Shown: positions 11,096 through 23,807 of the stretch, piece by piece
Layout of the letters: the number at the start of each line of letters is the position of its first letter
How positions within the stretch are numbered: position 1 is the first letter of the stretch
NCBI RefSeq assembly: GCF_001983165.1
Contig: NZ_MNPU01000006.1
Coordinates: 124,001-188,000 of the forward strand
DNA: 64,000 nt
Direction of reading: 5' to 3'
DNA from: Pseudomonas gessardii
GTDB lineage: Bacteria > Pseudomonadota > Gammaproteobacteria > Pseudomonadales > Pseudomonadaceae
The notes under the pieces: model-generated
The model's database searches: none
Seen by the model: the letters and a program-made list of their open reading frames with translations, nothing else
Told to the model about the DNA's origin: nothing
Program-made: the position numbers and the translations under genes

Positions 11096-13150
11096 TCAGT
11101 GCTCCAGTTGAGTCAGTTCGTGGGGGGCAAGCTGGCTGCCGGCCAACGGCAGGCGCAAGGTAAAGCAGGTGCCCTGGCCCAGGGTGGAGTGAACCTCCAT
11201 CTGGCCCTTGTGATTGTTGGTGATGATGAAGTACGAGACCGACAGGCCCAGCCCCGTGCCCTGGCCGATCTCCTTGGTGGTGAAGAAGGGCTCGAACGTG
11301 CGTTTGCGCACGTTCTCACTCATGCCGATGCCATTGTCCTCCACCTGGATCTCGGCCCAGGGCGGGTTGAGCCGGGTGCGCAGGATGATGCGCCCCGGCT
11401 CGCTGTCGTCTTCGCGCAGGTGGATGGCCTGGGCGGCGTTTTTCAGCAGGTTGAGCAGTACCTGTTCCAACTCGTTGGCGGTGCCTGGGACCGGGCCCAG
11501 CAACGGGTCGAACTGGCGAGTGATCGCCTGGCCCTTGAAGTCGAAACCGATGGCCAGGTCGAAGTCGTTGCCGGCAATCTCCACGGCCTGGTCGATCAGC
11601 GCCGGCAGATCGCACGGTGCCATCTGGCGGTTGCTGCGGCGGCTGAAACTGAGCATATGGGTGACGATTTTTGCCGCGCGGGCCCCGGCTTGCTGGATGC
11701 CGTCAAGCAGTTGCGGCACTTCACGGCTTTGCAGGTAGCGGTTGACCGTTTCCAGTTCCACGCCCACCTGCTCGGCGTGCTCCAGGTTTTTCGGCAGTTC
11801 TGCCGACAGGCGCCGGCGAATGTTCTGTACGTTATGCAGGATCGCCCCCAGGGGGTTGTTGATCTCGTGGGCCATGCCCGCCGCCAGCCCGCCAACGGAC
11901 AGCATCTTCTCCGATTGCACCATCATCTCTTCAAGGGACAGGCGCTGGGTGATGTCATCGATACGGATCACCACCCCGCGCCCGGCGCCGCCCATCAGCG
12001 GGTAAAAGGTCAGGGCATAGTGCTTGGGTTCGTCGTCCTTGACCCAGGTGACGCGCTCGATGCGTTCCACGGTGTGTTGTTCCACCGCAGCCTTGAGCTG
12101 GGGCAGGTAGGGCTTGAGCGGTTCAAAGGCAAGGAAGATCGGCTGGTTCAGCGCTTCGTCCAGGCGTGTGCCCGACAGGGCGCTGGCTTCCTGGTTCCAT
12201 TGCGTGACGTAGAGTTGCTCATCCAGGGCGATCAGGGCGGAGGGCATGGAGTCGATGATGCTGTTGAGATAATTCTGGAAACCGGTGAGTTTTTTCTCGA
12301 TCTTGCTGCGCACCTGCACTTCCAGCTCCAGCTTGCGGTTGGTATGCCGGGTTTCCTCGGCCAGGCCCTGGGCCTGGTCATAGGCGGCCTGGGAATCGTC
12401 CCGTGCGCGCTTGAGCTGCTGCTCCCGGGCTTCGATGCGCGACAGCATGGTATTGAACGCTTCGGCCAGGCTGCCGATTTCGTCATGGTTGCCGCGACTG
12501 GCCCGCAGGGCGTAGTTCTCTTCGCGGGTCACCTGGCGCGACAACTCTTCCAACTCGTGGATGGGGCGGGTAATCAGGCGCTTGATTTGCCGGGCAATGA
12601 CCATCCACAGCAGGATGCTGAAAATCAGGATACCCAGGCTGGCGGTCAGGGTGCCGGTGTAGAAGGCAACCGGCAGTTCGCTGCTGGCCACCAGCAGCAG
12701 ATGCCCCGAGGGCAGGCCGGGGCGGGGCAGGGTGATGACTTGGTTACTGCGAAACTCGGTGATCCGCCAGGCTTCGATATCGCGATAGTGCGTCGGCAGT
12801 TGCAGGCGGTCACCCTGTTGTAGCTGCGCCAGGCGATTGCCTTGCGCGTCGTACAGGGCTGCGGCCCGTAGTGGCGAATAGCTGGTCAGCTCATTGAGCA
12901 GGGCGTCGGCCTCGGCGGGAGAGTCCAGGGCTTGCGCGGCTAGGGCCGGGTTGGAAACCAGCCGGCCAATGGCCTGCAACGCCTGGGGGGCCATGCTTTC
13001 CTGGGAAATCCAGTAGGCGGCGCTGATAAAGGTCAGGTTGGCCACCAGCAGCACGGTGGTCAGCAGTACCAGCAGGGCCGCCAGCAGTTTCTGCCCAACG
13101 GGGAGATTTTCGAGACGCTGGCGCAGTGGCATCAGGTTGTTCGCAGGCAA
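11096..13150 (-). CDS. Membrane sensor histidine kinase (HAMP-PAS-HisKA-HATPase)
   Basis: A 684-residue kinase. Membrane helices lie at about 22-46 and 164-187 around a 115-residue periplasmic sensor region. Next come HAMP (about 188-240), a coiled coil, a PAS domain (about 290-405), HisKA with phospho-acceptor His428 in GMAHEINNP, and the HATPase domain with LLNLLKNAAQA, VEDNGIGM and GTGLGLS. The H-box type is that of NtrB/DctB-like kinases. No response regulator is adjacent, so it is an orphan and its signal is unknown. Confidence 0.92.
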   Translation of the reverse strand: MPANNLMPLRQRLENLPVGQKLLAALLVLLTTVLLVANLTFISAAYWISQESMAPQALQAIGRLVSNPALAAQALDSPAEADALLNELTSYSPLRAAALYDAQGNRLAQLQQGDRLQLPTHYRDIEAWRITEFRSNQVITLPRPGLPSGHLLLVASSELPVAFYTGTLTASLGILIFSILLWMVIARQIKRLITRPIHELEELSRQVTREENYALRASRGNHDEIGSLAEAFNTMLSRIEAREQQLKRARDDSQAAYDQAQGLAEETRHTNRKLELEVQVRSKIEKKLTGFQNYLNSIIDSMPSALIALDEQLYVTQWNQEASALSGTRLDEALNQPIFLAFEPLKPYLPQLKAAVEQHTVERIERVTWVKDDEPKHYALTFYPLMGGAGRGVVIRIDDITQRLSLEEMMVQSEKMLSVGGLAAGMAHEINNPLGAILHNVQNIRRRLSAELPKNLEHAEQVGVELETVNRYLQSREVPQLLDGIQQAGARAAKIVTHMLSFSRRSNRQMAPCDLPALIDQAVEIAGNDFDLAIGFDFKGQAITRQFDPLLGPVPGTANELEQVLLNLLKNAAQAIHLREDDSEPGRIILRTRLNPPWAEIQVEDNGIGMSENVRKRTFEPFFTTKEIGQGTGLGLSVSYFIITNNHKGQMEVHSTLGQGTCFTLRLPLAGSQLAPHELTQLEH

Positions 13151-13178
13151 GGATCAAGTGGGCAGGGTAGCGCGTGCC

Positions 13179-14150
<972 letters not shown>

Positions 14151-14233
14151 TTATAATGCCCCGGCATTTTACCCGCAAGCCAGGCGCGCTCCATCTCTAC
14201 TGAGCCGCGCCCCTTTTTTATTGGAGAAACTAC

Positions 14234-14719
14234 ATGCCGTCGTTCGACGTGGTATCTGAACTGGACAAGCACGAAGTCACCAACGCCGTCGAGAACGCCG
14301 TCAAGGAGCTGGACCGTCGTTATGACTTGAAAGGCAAGGGCAGCTTCGAGTTCAAGGAAAAGGAACTGACGGTCAACCTGACCGCTGAAGCCGACTTCCA
14401 GCTCGAAGCGATGATCGAGATCCTCAAGCTGGCCCTGGTCAAGCGCAAGATCGATGTGCAGTGCCTTGAAGTCAAGGATGCCTATGCTTCGGGCAAGTTG
14501 ATGAAACAGGAAGCCGTGCTCAAGGAAGGTATCGACAAGGAGCTGGCGAAGAAAATCGTGGCCCACGTCAAGGATGCCAAGCTCAAGGTCCAGGCCGCGA
14601 TCCAGGGCGAGCAGGTGCGTATCACCGGCAAGAAGCGCGATGACTTGCAGGACGCGATTGCCGCCCTGCGCGCCAAGACCTTCGATATGCCGCTGCAGTT
14701 CAATAACTTTCGCGACTGA
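14234..14719 (+). CDS. yajQ: YajQ-family nucleotide-binding protein (DUF520)
   Basis: A 161-residue member of the YajQ family. Some members bind cyclic di-GMP or other nucleotides and act with transcription factors. The start [15 protein letters not shown] and the end [10 protein letters not shown] match the family closely, and the length is typical. A good ribosome-binding site (TTGGAGAAAC) precedes ATG. It is divergent from panE. The ligand-binding role is inferred from relatives. Confidence 0.95.
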   Translation: MPSFDVVSELDKHEVTNAVENAVKELDRRYDLKGKGSFEFKEKELTVNLTAEADFQLEAMIEILKLALVKRKIDVQCLEVKDAYASGKLMKQEAVLKEGIDKELAKKIVAHVKDAKLKVQAAIQGEQVRITGKKRDDLQDAIAALRAKTFDMPLQFNNFRD

Positions 14720-14780
14720 TCCGGTTTTGGGGAACCCGTAGGGGTTTTCGACGTCCCACGCCCCAGCCTCTGCAGAAACG

Positions 14781-14802
14781 ATTGAGCCCTTCGGGGCTCA
14801 AT
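14781..14802 (+). terminator. Hairpin after yajQ
   Basis: ATTGAGCCC and GGGCTCAAT form a 9-bp stem with a tight TTCG tetraloop, 60 bases downstream of yajQ. There is no T-run, so it may be a weak terminator or a stabilising 3' hairpin. Confidence 0.55.
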
Positions 14803-14848
14803 TGCTGTGGCGACTTATATTGCAGTTCGGTAAACAGAGAGAATCTAG

Positions 14849-15691
14849 ATGGACTTGAACGCTGAAGTAGATCAATTGATCAAGGCTTCCCAAGCCTGGG
14901 TCCCCATGATCATGGAATACGGCAGCCGGGTATTGCTGGCGGTGCTGACCCTGGCCATTGGCTGGTGGCTGATCAACAAACTGACTCACAAGGTAGGGCG
15001 CCTGCTGGCCCTGCGCAATGCCGACCTGGCATTGCAGGGCTTTGTGACCAGCCTTGCGAACATCGTGCTCAAGGTGATGCTGATTGTCAGCGTAGCCTCG
15101 ATGATCGGCGTTGAAACCACCTCGTTCGTTGCCGCAATTGGTGCCGCGACCCTGGCCATCGGCCTGGCGTTGCAAGGCAGCCTGGCCAACTTTGCTGGCG
15201 GTGTGCTGATCCTGCTGTTCCGGCCATTCCGTATCGGTGACTGGATCGAAGCCCAGGGCACCTCGGGCACCGTCGATAGCATCCAGATCTTCCACACGGT
15301 GATCCGTACCGGCGATAACAAGACGGTCATCGTGCCTAACGGCATCTTGTCCAACGGCATTATCACCAATACCAATCGCCAGCCGACCCGCAAGGTGATA
15401 TTTGACGTGGGGGTCGACTACGAAGCCGACCTGCAAAAGGCTCGCGCCGTGTTGCTGGAGCTGGCCAAGGACCCACGGGTTCTGGCAGACCCTGAGCCGG
15501 TTGCCGTGATTTCGACCCTGGGCGACAGTTCCATCACGGTTTCCCTCCGGGTATGGACCAAGACTGCGGATTATTGGGACGTGCTGTTCATGTTCAATGA
15601 ACTGGCGCGGGATCGTTTGAAAGCGGCCGGGATTGATATCCCATTCCCGCAGCGCGTTATTCGCGTGATGCAGGAAGCCTCTGCCAAGTAA
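14849..15691 (+). CDS. mscS: Small-conductance mechanosensitive channel (MscS family)
   Basis: A 280-residue inner-membrane channel that opens under membrane tension and protects against osmotic downshock. Three membrane helices are visible (about 26-46, 66-88 and 92-117). The third is the pore helix, rich in Gly/Ala (AAIGAATLAIGLALQGSL). It is followed by the FRPFRIGDWIE beta domain and the C-terminal alpha/beta cytoplasmic vestibule. Length and order match Escherichia coli MscS. Confidence 0.95.
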   Translation: MDLNAEVDQLIKASQAWVPMIMEYGSRVLLAVLTLAIGWWLINKLTHKVGRLLALRNADLALQGFVTSLANIVLKVMLIVSVASMIGVETTSFVAAIGAATLAIGLALQGSLANFAGGVLILLFRPFRIGDWIEAQGTSGTVDSIQIFHTVIRTGDNKTVIVPNGILSNGIITNTNRQPTRKVIFDVGVDYEADLQKARAVLLELAKDPRVLADPEPVAVISTLGDSSITVSLRVWTKTADYWDVLFMFNELARDRLKAAGIDIPFPQRVIRVMQEASAK

Positions 15692-15796
15692 TAAGCGAAG
15701 CGAGGATCAAACTTGGCTGAAGGGTCAAGTTTGAGCGCAATAATAAACTCGATAGCTAGCTTGCTAGTTATTTGGTCGGTAGAAATATAAGTGCAA

Positions 15797-15838
15797 TAAA
15801 AAAGCCGCTCACGGATTAAAAGTGAGCGGCTTTTTTAT
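15797..15838. terminator. Bidirectional terminator between mscS and the porin gene
   Basis: AAGCCGCTCAC and GTGAGCGGCTT form an 11-bp stem with A-runs before and T-runs after, so it can stop transcription from both convergent genes. Confidence 0.9.
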
Positions 15839-15867
15839 TAAGGGCCAAAGCCCTCGGGCATCGTTGA

Positions 15868-17163
15868 TTACAAGATGTTCAGCGGGTATTGCGCGATCAG
15901 GCGCAGTTCGTCGATAGACGAAGAACCGTAGTAAACGCCATCAGACGAACGATAAGTCGCTTGGCGAATACGCAGGCTCAGGTCTTTGGCCGGGCCGCTC
16001 TGGATCACGTACTTGGCTTCGAGGTCGCGTTCCCACTCTTTACCGTTCGAGGTGGTGGCCATGTTGGCACCGCTACCCGTTACGTAAGCTGCCAGGAAGC
16101 TCAGGCCTGGTACACCGAAGGTGGCCATGTCGAGGTCGTAGCGAGCCTTGAACGACTTCTCGCCTTCGGCGTTGAAGTCGGAACGCGCGACGGAGTTGGC
16201 CAGGAAGACGGTGCCACCGCCATCAATGCCGTAGGCGTAGTCGCCATCACCGGTGACTTTCTGCGCTGCCAGGGTGAAGGTGTGCGCACCGATGGTGTAG
16301 GCACCCTGCAAGCTGAATGCGCGGTTGTCGATTTTGGTAACGTCGTCTTTGTAGGCGCGTTGCAGGCCGGCACCCTCGCTCTTGGTGTCGTAGATGTTGA
16401 AGTCGACAGCCACCGACTGGTCAGCGCCCAGGGCGTGGGTCCAGTTGACGTTGGCGTAGTATTTGCGCCAGTAGTCTTCGACTTTCGAGTAGTAGAGGCT
16501 GGTGGTGAACTCAGGCGTCCAACCGTAGGTGCCACCCACGAAGTTGGCTTGCTTGATGCCGCGGGAGGTTTCAGGGAAGTCGAGGATACTGTCCTTGAAG
16601 GTCTGGGCCTGGGCAACGCTGGAGGTGAAGTGACCGGCTTCGAGCTTGAGGTCCTTGATCTCGTTGCTGACGAGCGAGATACCTTGTGGCAGCTCCGGCA
16701 GCAAGCGACTGTCGTCGGACGCGAACACCGGTGCGGTGGTGTACTGGTCACCGACTTTCAGCACGGTATTGGAGAGGCGGAACTTGATGGCGCCGCCGCC
16801 CTTGGAGTATTGATCCTGCGAGCGGCCGTCCGAGCCTTCGGGGAACAAGCCAGTGCCATTACGGCCTTTGCCACTGTCCAGCTTCACGCCCAGCAGGCCA
16901 ATCACGTCAACACCCACACCCACGGTGCCCTGGGTGAAGCCCGATTGGTACAGGCCGTTGAAGCCCAGGCCGGTTTCATTGCTGTAGCTTTGGCCGGTTT
17001 CGTTGTTGCGGTTGTCCCGGCGGAAGTTCAGCAGGCGAGTGTTGATGCTGAAGGTGCTGTCTTCAACAAAGCCTTTGGCATCATCTTGAGCGGATGCCAT
17101 TGCGAACTGCGAGGTGCCTGCTGAAACAGCCAGGGCGATCATGCTCCACTTCATCACGCGCAT
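15868..17163 (-). CDS. OprD-family outer-membrane porin
   Basis: A 431-residue protein with a signal peptide (cleavage probably near residue 25, after MASA). The OprD-type N-terminus contains STFSINTRLLNFRRDNR and the loop LLPELPQGISLVSNE near the pore. It ends in an alternating beta-strand with a C-terminal aromatic-poor sequence. OprD-type porins take up amino acids, small carboxylates or similar nutrients by facilitated diffusion. The substrate of this one cannot be told from sequence alone. Confidence 0.93.
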   Translation of the reverse strand: MRVMKWSMIALAVSAGTSQFAMASAQDDAKGFVEDSTFSINTRLLNFRRDNRNNETGQSYSNETGLGFNGLYQSGFTQGTVGVGVDVIGLLGVKLDSGKGRNGTGLFPEGSDGRSQDQYSKGGGAIKFRLSNTVLKVGDQYTTAPVFASDDSRLLPELPQGISLVSNEIKDLKLEAGHFTSSVAQAQTFKDSILDFPETSRGIKQANFVGGTYGWTPEFTTSLYYSKVEDYWRKYYANVNWTHALGADQSVAVDFNIYDTKSEGAGLQRAYKDDVTKIDNRAFSLQGAYTIGAHTFTLAAQKVTGDGDYAYGIDGGGTVFLANSVARSDFNAEGEKSFKARYDLDMATFGVPGLSFLAAYVTGSGANMATTSNGKEWERDLEAKYVIQSGPAKDLSLRIRQATYRSSDGVYYGSSSIDELRLIAQYPLNIL

Positions 17164-17892
17164 CGTGATTTGCTCCTTTGGTTTTAGGAAGAGTACTGCC
17201 GTCCCACCTGATTTTTTTTGTCTGGGCGGCTCTTTCTTTTTTGTGACAACGTAAACTTATAGCACGCTGGCAATAATTGGCGATACTTGCACATCTATCC
17301 TTTCTGCTTCTTTACGAGGCTGTCGTAAATTGCTAGATCCATGTCGCAAATCTACAGTCTTTTTGTAACCAGACTGACAACTTCAATACCGTGTTTAATA
17401 CCCTGGAAAAGGGTAGGAAATACCCTTCTCAAAGTTTAAAACTTTTTATTTATGTATTGACTCACTGTTCTTTTTATCGTGAAACACTGCCTTCCTGGCA
17501 GGTGTGGTTGTCGACGATATGGGAGTGAATGCAACAAGCGTGCACAAACGGCCAGGCGGATGTCATTTTTTCGTGAAAAATGTGCTGGATTTGTGAAAGG
17601 CTCATGGCCACGGGCGTTTCGCGTGGTTTTTTTTGGAATTTTGGGGCGTGGTTGTGCGGGATTTTGAACGGATAAAAAGATGCGACTGTCAGAAATGTTA
17701 CCGGTTCACCCTTGAAAGTGAGTAATCGGCGGATAGTCCTTGCTCAAGGCGGGGCATAAAAGACTCATTTTGGTGCGTCGGTGCCCGGCAGTGGGATTGC
17801 TCGCAGGTGGCGAGCGGATTGCCCCGTGAAGCAGCCGCCATTCGCAGGTATGCTGGGCGCCTGAAACTGACTAGCCGAACGGAGTGACTGCG
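17164..17892. other. Long intergenic region upstream of the porin gene
   Basis: About 730 bases between the divergent porin and HIT-protein genes. The part nearest the porin is AT-rich and should contain its promoter and operator. The short frames here lack convincing ribosome-binding sites or family signatures. No RNA gene was recognised. Confidence 0.4.
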
Positions 17893-18318
17893 GTGTTCGC
17901 CTTGGATCCACGTCTGCAAAACGACACCTTGCCCATCGGGGAATTTCCCCTGTGCCGGCTGCTGCTGTCCAACGATTCAAACTACCTGTGGCTTATCCTG
18001 GTGCCGCGCATTGCGGGCATCAGCGAAGTGTTCCAGCTCGATGCCGGTGACCAGTCCCGGTTGTGGCACGAAACCACCACCTTGGCGCAGTTGCTCAATA
18101 CAGGGTTCGATGCCGATAAAATGAACATTGGCGCGCTGGGCAATGTGGTCAACCAGTTGCATATGCACGTGATTGTGCGCAAGCGCGACGATGCGGCCTG
18201 GCCTGCCCCAGTCTGGGGCAGGCACCCGGCAGTGCCTTATACCGACGCTCAGGTCGCGGTGATCCGTGCCCGTCTGCGCCAGTTGTTGCCCCCCGACTTC
18301 ACTTTTGCCCAGGACTGA
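17893..18318 (+). CDS. HIT-domain protein
   Basis: A histidine-triad hydrolase/transferase-like protein of 141 residues, with the triad-like segment NQLHMHVIVR near residue 100. HIT proteins act on nucleotide phosphoramidates or dinucleotides; the substrate here is unknown. Two GTG codons are possible starts. The one at 17893 is preferred because GGAG lies eight bases before it; the other (17884) starts on the ribosome-binding site. It is followed after three bases by slyX and forms a two-gene operon with it. Confidence 0.88.
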   Translation: MFALDPRLQNDTLPIGEFPLCRLLLSNDSNYLWLILVPRIAGISEVFQLDAGDQSRLWHETTTLAQLLNTGFDADKMNIGALGNVVNQLHMHVIVRKRDDAAWPAPVWGRHPAVPYTDAQVAVIRARLRQLLPPDFTFAQD

Positions 18319-18321
18319 GCC

Positions 18322-18528
18322 ATGGACCTGCAAGACCGCGTGACGGACCTTGAGAGCCGCCTGGCTTTCCAGGACGATACCATCGAGACACTCAATGACA
18401 TCCTGGTCGCCCAGCAGCGGGCGGTAGAGCGCCTGCAATTGCAGATAACGGCCTTGCTCAAGCGCCAGGAAGAAATGGGCGGGCAGTTCGAGTCTTCCGA
18501 GGAAGAAGCGCCGCCGCCCCATTACTGA
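18322..18528 (+). CDS. slyX: SlyX family protein
   Basis: A 68-residue coiled-coil protein ([23 protein letters not shown]) ending in the PPHY tail typical of SlyX. Its function is unknown. It sits immediately behind the HIT gene. Confidence 0.92.
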   Translation: MDLQDRVTDLESRLAFQDDTIETLNDILVAQQRAVERLQLQITALLKRQEEMGGQFESSEEEAPPPHY

Positions 18529-18554
18529 TGCCCGGATAAACCCCAGGCGATAAA

Positions 18555-18594
18555 AAACCGCGATGCAGTCTCGACTGCATCGCGGTTTTTTTTG
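18555..18594. terminator. Bidirectional terminator after slyX
   Basis: AAACCGCGATGCAGT and its complement ACTGCATCGCGGTTT make a 15-bp stem with a short loop, with A-run and T-run flanks. It lies between convergent slyX and the cold-shock membrane gene. Confidence 0.92.
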
Positions 18595-18609
18595 GGGCCT
18601 GGTCTGGGG

Positions 18610-19212
18610 TCAGCGACGCGGCAGGGCGGCGATCACGTCTTCAGCTTGCAGGCCTTTGTCACGGTTCATCACGGAGAACTCCACGCGCTGGCCTTCCACC
18701 AGGACGCGATGGCCTTCGCCGCGAATGGCCCGGAAGTGGACGAAGATATCGTCGCCCGAGTCCCGGGAAATAAAGCCGAAGCCTTTGGAGGTGTTGAACC
18801 ACTTGACGGTCCCGGTATCCCGGTTGGTCATATCGTAGTTTTGCGAGGTGGCCGGGGCCGATGCACGGTAGAAACTGATGGCCAGGTGAAGAACGATAGC
18901 CACAACAGCAATGGCCAGGCTGAGCAGGATGGCTGGATGGCCGCCGACTTCAGGCATGGGGGCCAGGAGGGTGAGGGTTTGTACGACGACGGTGAGTACC
19001 AGCAATGCGCTGACCAGGTTTTGCAGTTGATGGCGTGTGCCTTTGTTCCAGTAGGGAATCACTGGCGCCAGCGTCAGGTTGAGAAGGCCGAACAGAGCCA
19101 GGTACAGCGCGTCGTGTTGTTGCAGGTACGGCAGGCTTTCTGGTTGCAGGCTAGGGATAAAGGACAGCAGCAACGCTGCAGCGCCCGTTAGCAGGTGGAC
19201 GATTTTCAACAT
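18610..19212 (-). CDS. Membrane-anchored cold-shock-domain protein
   Basis: A 200-residue protein with three or four hydrophobic segments in residues 1-115 and a CspA-type cold-shock domain at about 130-195. The domain has intact RNP motifs ([15 protein letters not shown] and DIFVHF). The domain probably binds single-stranded RNA or DNA at the cytoplasmic face of the membrane. Such fusions occur across Pseudomonas, but their role is not well defined. It is monocistronic, with the slyX terminator downstream. Confidence 0.88.
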   Translation of the reverse strand: MLKIVHLLTGAAALLLSFIPSLQPESLPYLQQHDALYLALFGLLNLTLAPVIPYWNKGTRHQLQNLVSALLVLTVVVQTLTLLAPMPEVGGHPAILLSLAIAVVAIVLHLAISFYRASAPATSQNYDMTNRDTGTVKWFNTSKGFGFISRDSGDDIFVHFRAIRGEGHRVLVEGQRVEFSVMNRDKGLQAEDVIAALPRR

Positions 19213-19620
19213 TTTAATTAACTCACGTTAAGACGGATCACAAGGAAGAGCTGACTGGCACGGTTCGCTTCTGAACAATGGGAGGCGTTGGGCACGTGCG
19301 CGATTTTCAGCCTATGCCGCTTACCACAGGAAATAGCGGCGGCGACACGCTGCCTATTTAACAGCAAAGCCTGTGCCTTCTCAAATCAAGCGTTTCAAGG
19401 CGTTGCGAAGATTATGGCATTTGTGCGGCAAACGCTTGTCCTAGACAGGTGCGCGGTTTTTTCAGGGCGCCGGGCCTTGTCGCTCGTGCATCAAGCGTGA
19501 GGCAAAGAGGCGATTTGTCGCAGGCTTCCTGCGGCGCGAGGGCTGCGCAAGGCGGGTACTCTTGCTAGAGTGGGTAAGCGCCTGATCAATGAATTTTCAT
19601 CACAATTGAAGGGAATAAAC
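19213..19620. other. Intergenic region between the cold-shock membrane gene and dps
   Basis: About 400 bases with divergent genes on both sides. It should hold both promoters. No further coding frame or RNA gene is supported. Confidence 0.4.
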
Positions 19621-20094
19621 ATGGCAATCGATATCGGTATCAGCGAAGAAGATCGTAAATCCATTGTTGACGGACTTTCACGGCTGCTTTCAGATACCTA
19701 TGTACTCTATCTGAAAACCCATAACTTTCATTGGAACGTCACAGGGCCGCAATTTCGTACATTGCACTTGATGTTTGAAGAGCAATATAACGAACTGGCG
19801 CTGGCCGTCGACTCCATTGCCGAGCGTATTCGTGCCCTGGGCTTTCCTGCACCGGGTGCCTACTCTATCTATGCCCGTCTGTCTTCGATCAAGGAAGAAG
19901 AAGGTGTACCCAGCGCTGAAAACATGATCAAGCAACTGGTTGATGGCCAGGAAGCCGTTACCCGCACGGCCCGCGGGATCTTCCCGTTGCTCGATAAAGT
20001 CAGTGATGAGCCCACCGCAGACTTGCTGACCCAGCGCATGCAGATTCACGAAAAAACCGCCTGGATGCTGCGTGCGCTGCTCGAAAGCAAGTAA
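19621..20094 (+). CDS. dps: Dps-like ferritin (DNA protection during starvation)
   Basis: A 157-residue four-helix-bundle protein with the ferroxidase signature [13 protein letters not shown] and [16 protein letters not shown]. Dps proteins form 12-mers that store iron and protect DNA from peroxide. The length and the absence of an extended Lys-rich N-terminus suggest a Dps that may bind DNA weakly. It has AAGGGAATAAAC upstream of ATG and is monocistronic. Confidence 0.93.
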   Translation: MAIDIGISEEDRKSIVDGLSRLLSDTYVLYLKTHNFHWNVTGPQFRTLHLMFEEQYNELALAVDSIAERIRALGFPAPGAYSIYARLSSIKEEEGVPSAENMIKQLVDGQEAVTRTARGIFPLLDKVSDEPTADLLTQRMQIHEKTAWMLRALLESK

Positions 20095-20286
20095 GCACCG
20101 CAGGCCAGTGGTGCCTGGCAGGCGCCACTGGCTTCACCTGGTTGCTTCCTGATCCATACGTTGGCTTGTCCTACGCACAGCGACTCTCCGTCTTCTGGCT
20201 GCCTTTGCCTGCTTGATGTTTTATAGGCTCAACGGTCAATAACAGCCGTTTATTCAAGAGCCGTTTGGCAAGGGAGTGTCAAGTGT

Positions 20287-20637
20287 ATGTCGCGTAGTAT
20301 GGGTAAAGGTGTGCTGGAAACTTCCGGCGTCTACAAGATAAAGATCGACCCCTTCGTCAAAGGGTTCGATATGGCGCTGGCCCGGCCATTATCGCGTTCT
20401 GTCCGGTTGAATGGTTTCTCAACATGCCTGCGGCTTGAAGAAGTGTATTGGAATATCCTTGGCGAGATCGCCAGGATCAATACCTGTTCGGTCAGTGCGC
20501 TGCTGTCTTACGTCGATCGCGAAGTGCACCTGCGTTATGGCGGGGTCAAGAATTTCAGCGGCCTGGTCAGGGTGGTGTGTGTGGTTCATGCGTTGAAAGG
20601 GCAGGTATCCACCGCAGATCAGGCTGGGGTTATGTAG
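20287..20637 (+). CDS. Ribbon-helix-helix domain protein
   Basis: A 116-residue protein in which RSVRLNGFSTCLRLEEVYWNILGEIA (residues about 38-63) followed by SVSALLSYVDREVHLRYG is typical of the RHH_4 family of small DNA-binding-like proteins. The target is unknown. ATG at 20287 has AGGGAGTG upstream. It stands alone between dps and the FmdB-type gene. Confidence 0.8.
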   Translation: MSRSMGKGVLETSGVYKIKIDPFVKGFDMALARPLSRSVRLNGFSTCLRLEEVYWNILGEIARINTCSVSALLSYVDREVHLRYGGVKNFSGLVRVVCVVHALKGQVSTADQAGVM

Positions 20638-20800
20638 CCGGGTTACCCTGTATCAGAGGGGCCGGAGTGTTTCTATAGCGTGCGCTGCGCGTTGCCACGG
20701 CTGCACAGCCTCGATTTAACGGATATAATCTCGCCCTTTGCTGCGCATACCGGCTGGTACGGGGCGTGGCGCAGCAGTGATGTGATCGCCGAGATATTCC

Positions 20801-21022
20801 ATGCCCATGTACGATTACCAATGCGCTTCCTGTGGTCATCAGTTGGAAGCCATTCAAAAGATCAGCGACGCGCCGTTGGTCGACTGCCCTGCTTGCCGGG
20901 CGCCCGAGCTGAAAAAGATGTTGTCCATGCCGGGCTTTCGCCTGAGCGGTAGCGGCTGGTACGAGACCGACTTCAAGACCGGCGCCAAGAAGAACCTGGC
21001 GGGCGGCGACAAAGCAGACTGA
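20801..21022 (+). CDS. FmdB-family zinc-ribbon protein
   Basis: A 73-residue protein beginning MPMYDYQCASCGHQLEAIQ, with two Cys-x2-Cys pairs (CASC and CPAC) that should bind one zinc. It ends in a Gly/Lys-rich tail. The function of the family is not known. It directly precedes aspS, as in most Pseudomonas genomes. Confidence 0.92.
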   Translation: MPMYDYQCASCGHQLEAIQKISDAPLVDCPACRAPELKKMLSMPGFRLSGSGWYETDFKTGAKKNLAGGDKAD

Positions 21023-21132
21023 GTTGAACTCTACGCGCGAGCTCCTGCATTATCCGTGGCCTGACTTAAAAGGTGCGGTGTCCGGGCAGGAACTCCACCG
21101 AATTTCGAATTACGAGAAGTGAAACCACTACC

Positions 21133-22908
<1,776 letters not shown>

Positions 22909-22946
22909 GGCTGCGGCGTGAAAGCGCGATAAGGTTGTACGCAGTC

Positions 22947-22977
22947 AAAAAGGCGCATCTTCGGATGCGCCTTTGCG
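22947..22977 (+). terminator. Terminator between aspS and yebC
   Basis: AAGGCGCATC and GATGCGCCTT form a 10-bp stem around TTCG, followed by TGCGTTT. Confidence 0.8.
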
Positions 22978-23043
22978 TTTAAAAGAGGGAAATCCCGCCT
23001 GGGGCGGGATTGAAAGGTTTCTAGAGAATTTCGGAGTTGTGTT

Positions 23044-23790
23044 ATGGCTGGCCATTCCAAGTGGGCGAACATCAAGCACCGCAAAGAGCGTCAGGATGCC
23101 AAAAAAGGCAAGATCTTCACCAAGTGGATTCGCGAACTGACCGTCGCTGCCCGCCAGGGCGGCGGTGATCCTGGCTCCAACCCGCGCCTGCGCCTGGCCT
23201 TGGACAAGGCCCTGGGCGCCAACATGAGCCGCGATATCATCGACCGCGCCGTGGCCCGTGGGGCCGGTGCGGCAGATACCGACGACATGGTCGAACTGAC
23301 CTATGAAGGTTACGGTCCGGGCGGCGTCGCGGTGATGGTCGAATGCATGACCGACAACCGCAACCGTACTGCAGCGGCCGTGCGCCATGCCTTCAGCAAG
23401 TGCGGCGGCAACCTGGGGACGGATGGTTCGGTGGCCTATCTGTTCGAGCGCAAGGGCCAGATCACCTTTGCACCCGGCACGGATGAAGACGCCCTGATGG
23501 AAGCTGCGATGGAGGCGGATGCCGACGACGTGGTGACCAACGAAGACGGCTCCATCGACGTGTTCACCTCGTTCGCCGGCTTCTATGCGGTGCGTAACGC
23601 CCTGGAAGCGGCTGGCTTCAAAGGCACCGACGCAGAAATCGTCATGCTGCCGACCACCAGCGCCGAACTGGACCTGGATGGCGCGCAAAAGGTGCTCAAG
23701 ATGCTGGATATGCTTGAAGACCTGGATGATGTGCAGAACGTCTACTCCAACGCCGACATTCCAGAGTCTGTCGCCGAACAGCTTTCTTAA
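23044..23790 (+). CDS. yebC: YebC/PmpR-family regulatory protein
   Basis: A 248-residue YebC-family protein starting [23 protein letters not shown]. Relatives act as transcription regulators (PmpR in Pseudomonas aeruginosa) or help ribosomes through proline runs. It lies upstream of ruvC, the usual order. Start and length match the family. Confidence 0.96.
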   Translation: MAGHSKWANIKHRKERQDAKKGKIFTKWIRELTVAARQGGGDPGSNPRLRLALDKALGANMSRDIIDRAVARGAGAADTDDMVELTYEGYGPGGVAVMVECMTDNRNRTAAAVRHAFSKCGGNLGTDGSVAYLFERKGQITFAPGTDEDALMEAAMEADADDVVTNEDGSIDVFTSFAGFYAVRNALEAAGFKGTDAEIVMLPTTSAELDLDGAQKVLKMLDMLEDLDDVQNVYSNADIPESVAEQLS

Positions 23791-23807
23791 CCGCAACACC
23801 GATCCAA

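Noticed and set aside
11099..12823. Open frame of 574 codons opposite the sensor kinase
   Set aside because: The minus-strand histidine kinase has all catalytic motifs; the opposite frame is a shadow.
15889..17124. Open frame of 411 codons opposite the OprD porin
   Set aside because: The porin with signal peptide is the real gene; the other frame has no recognisable domain.
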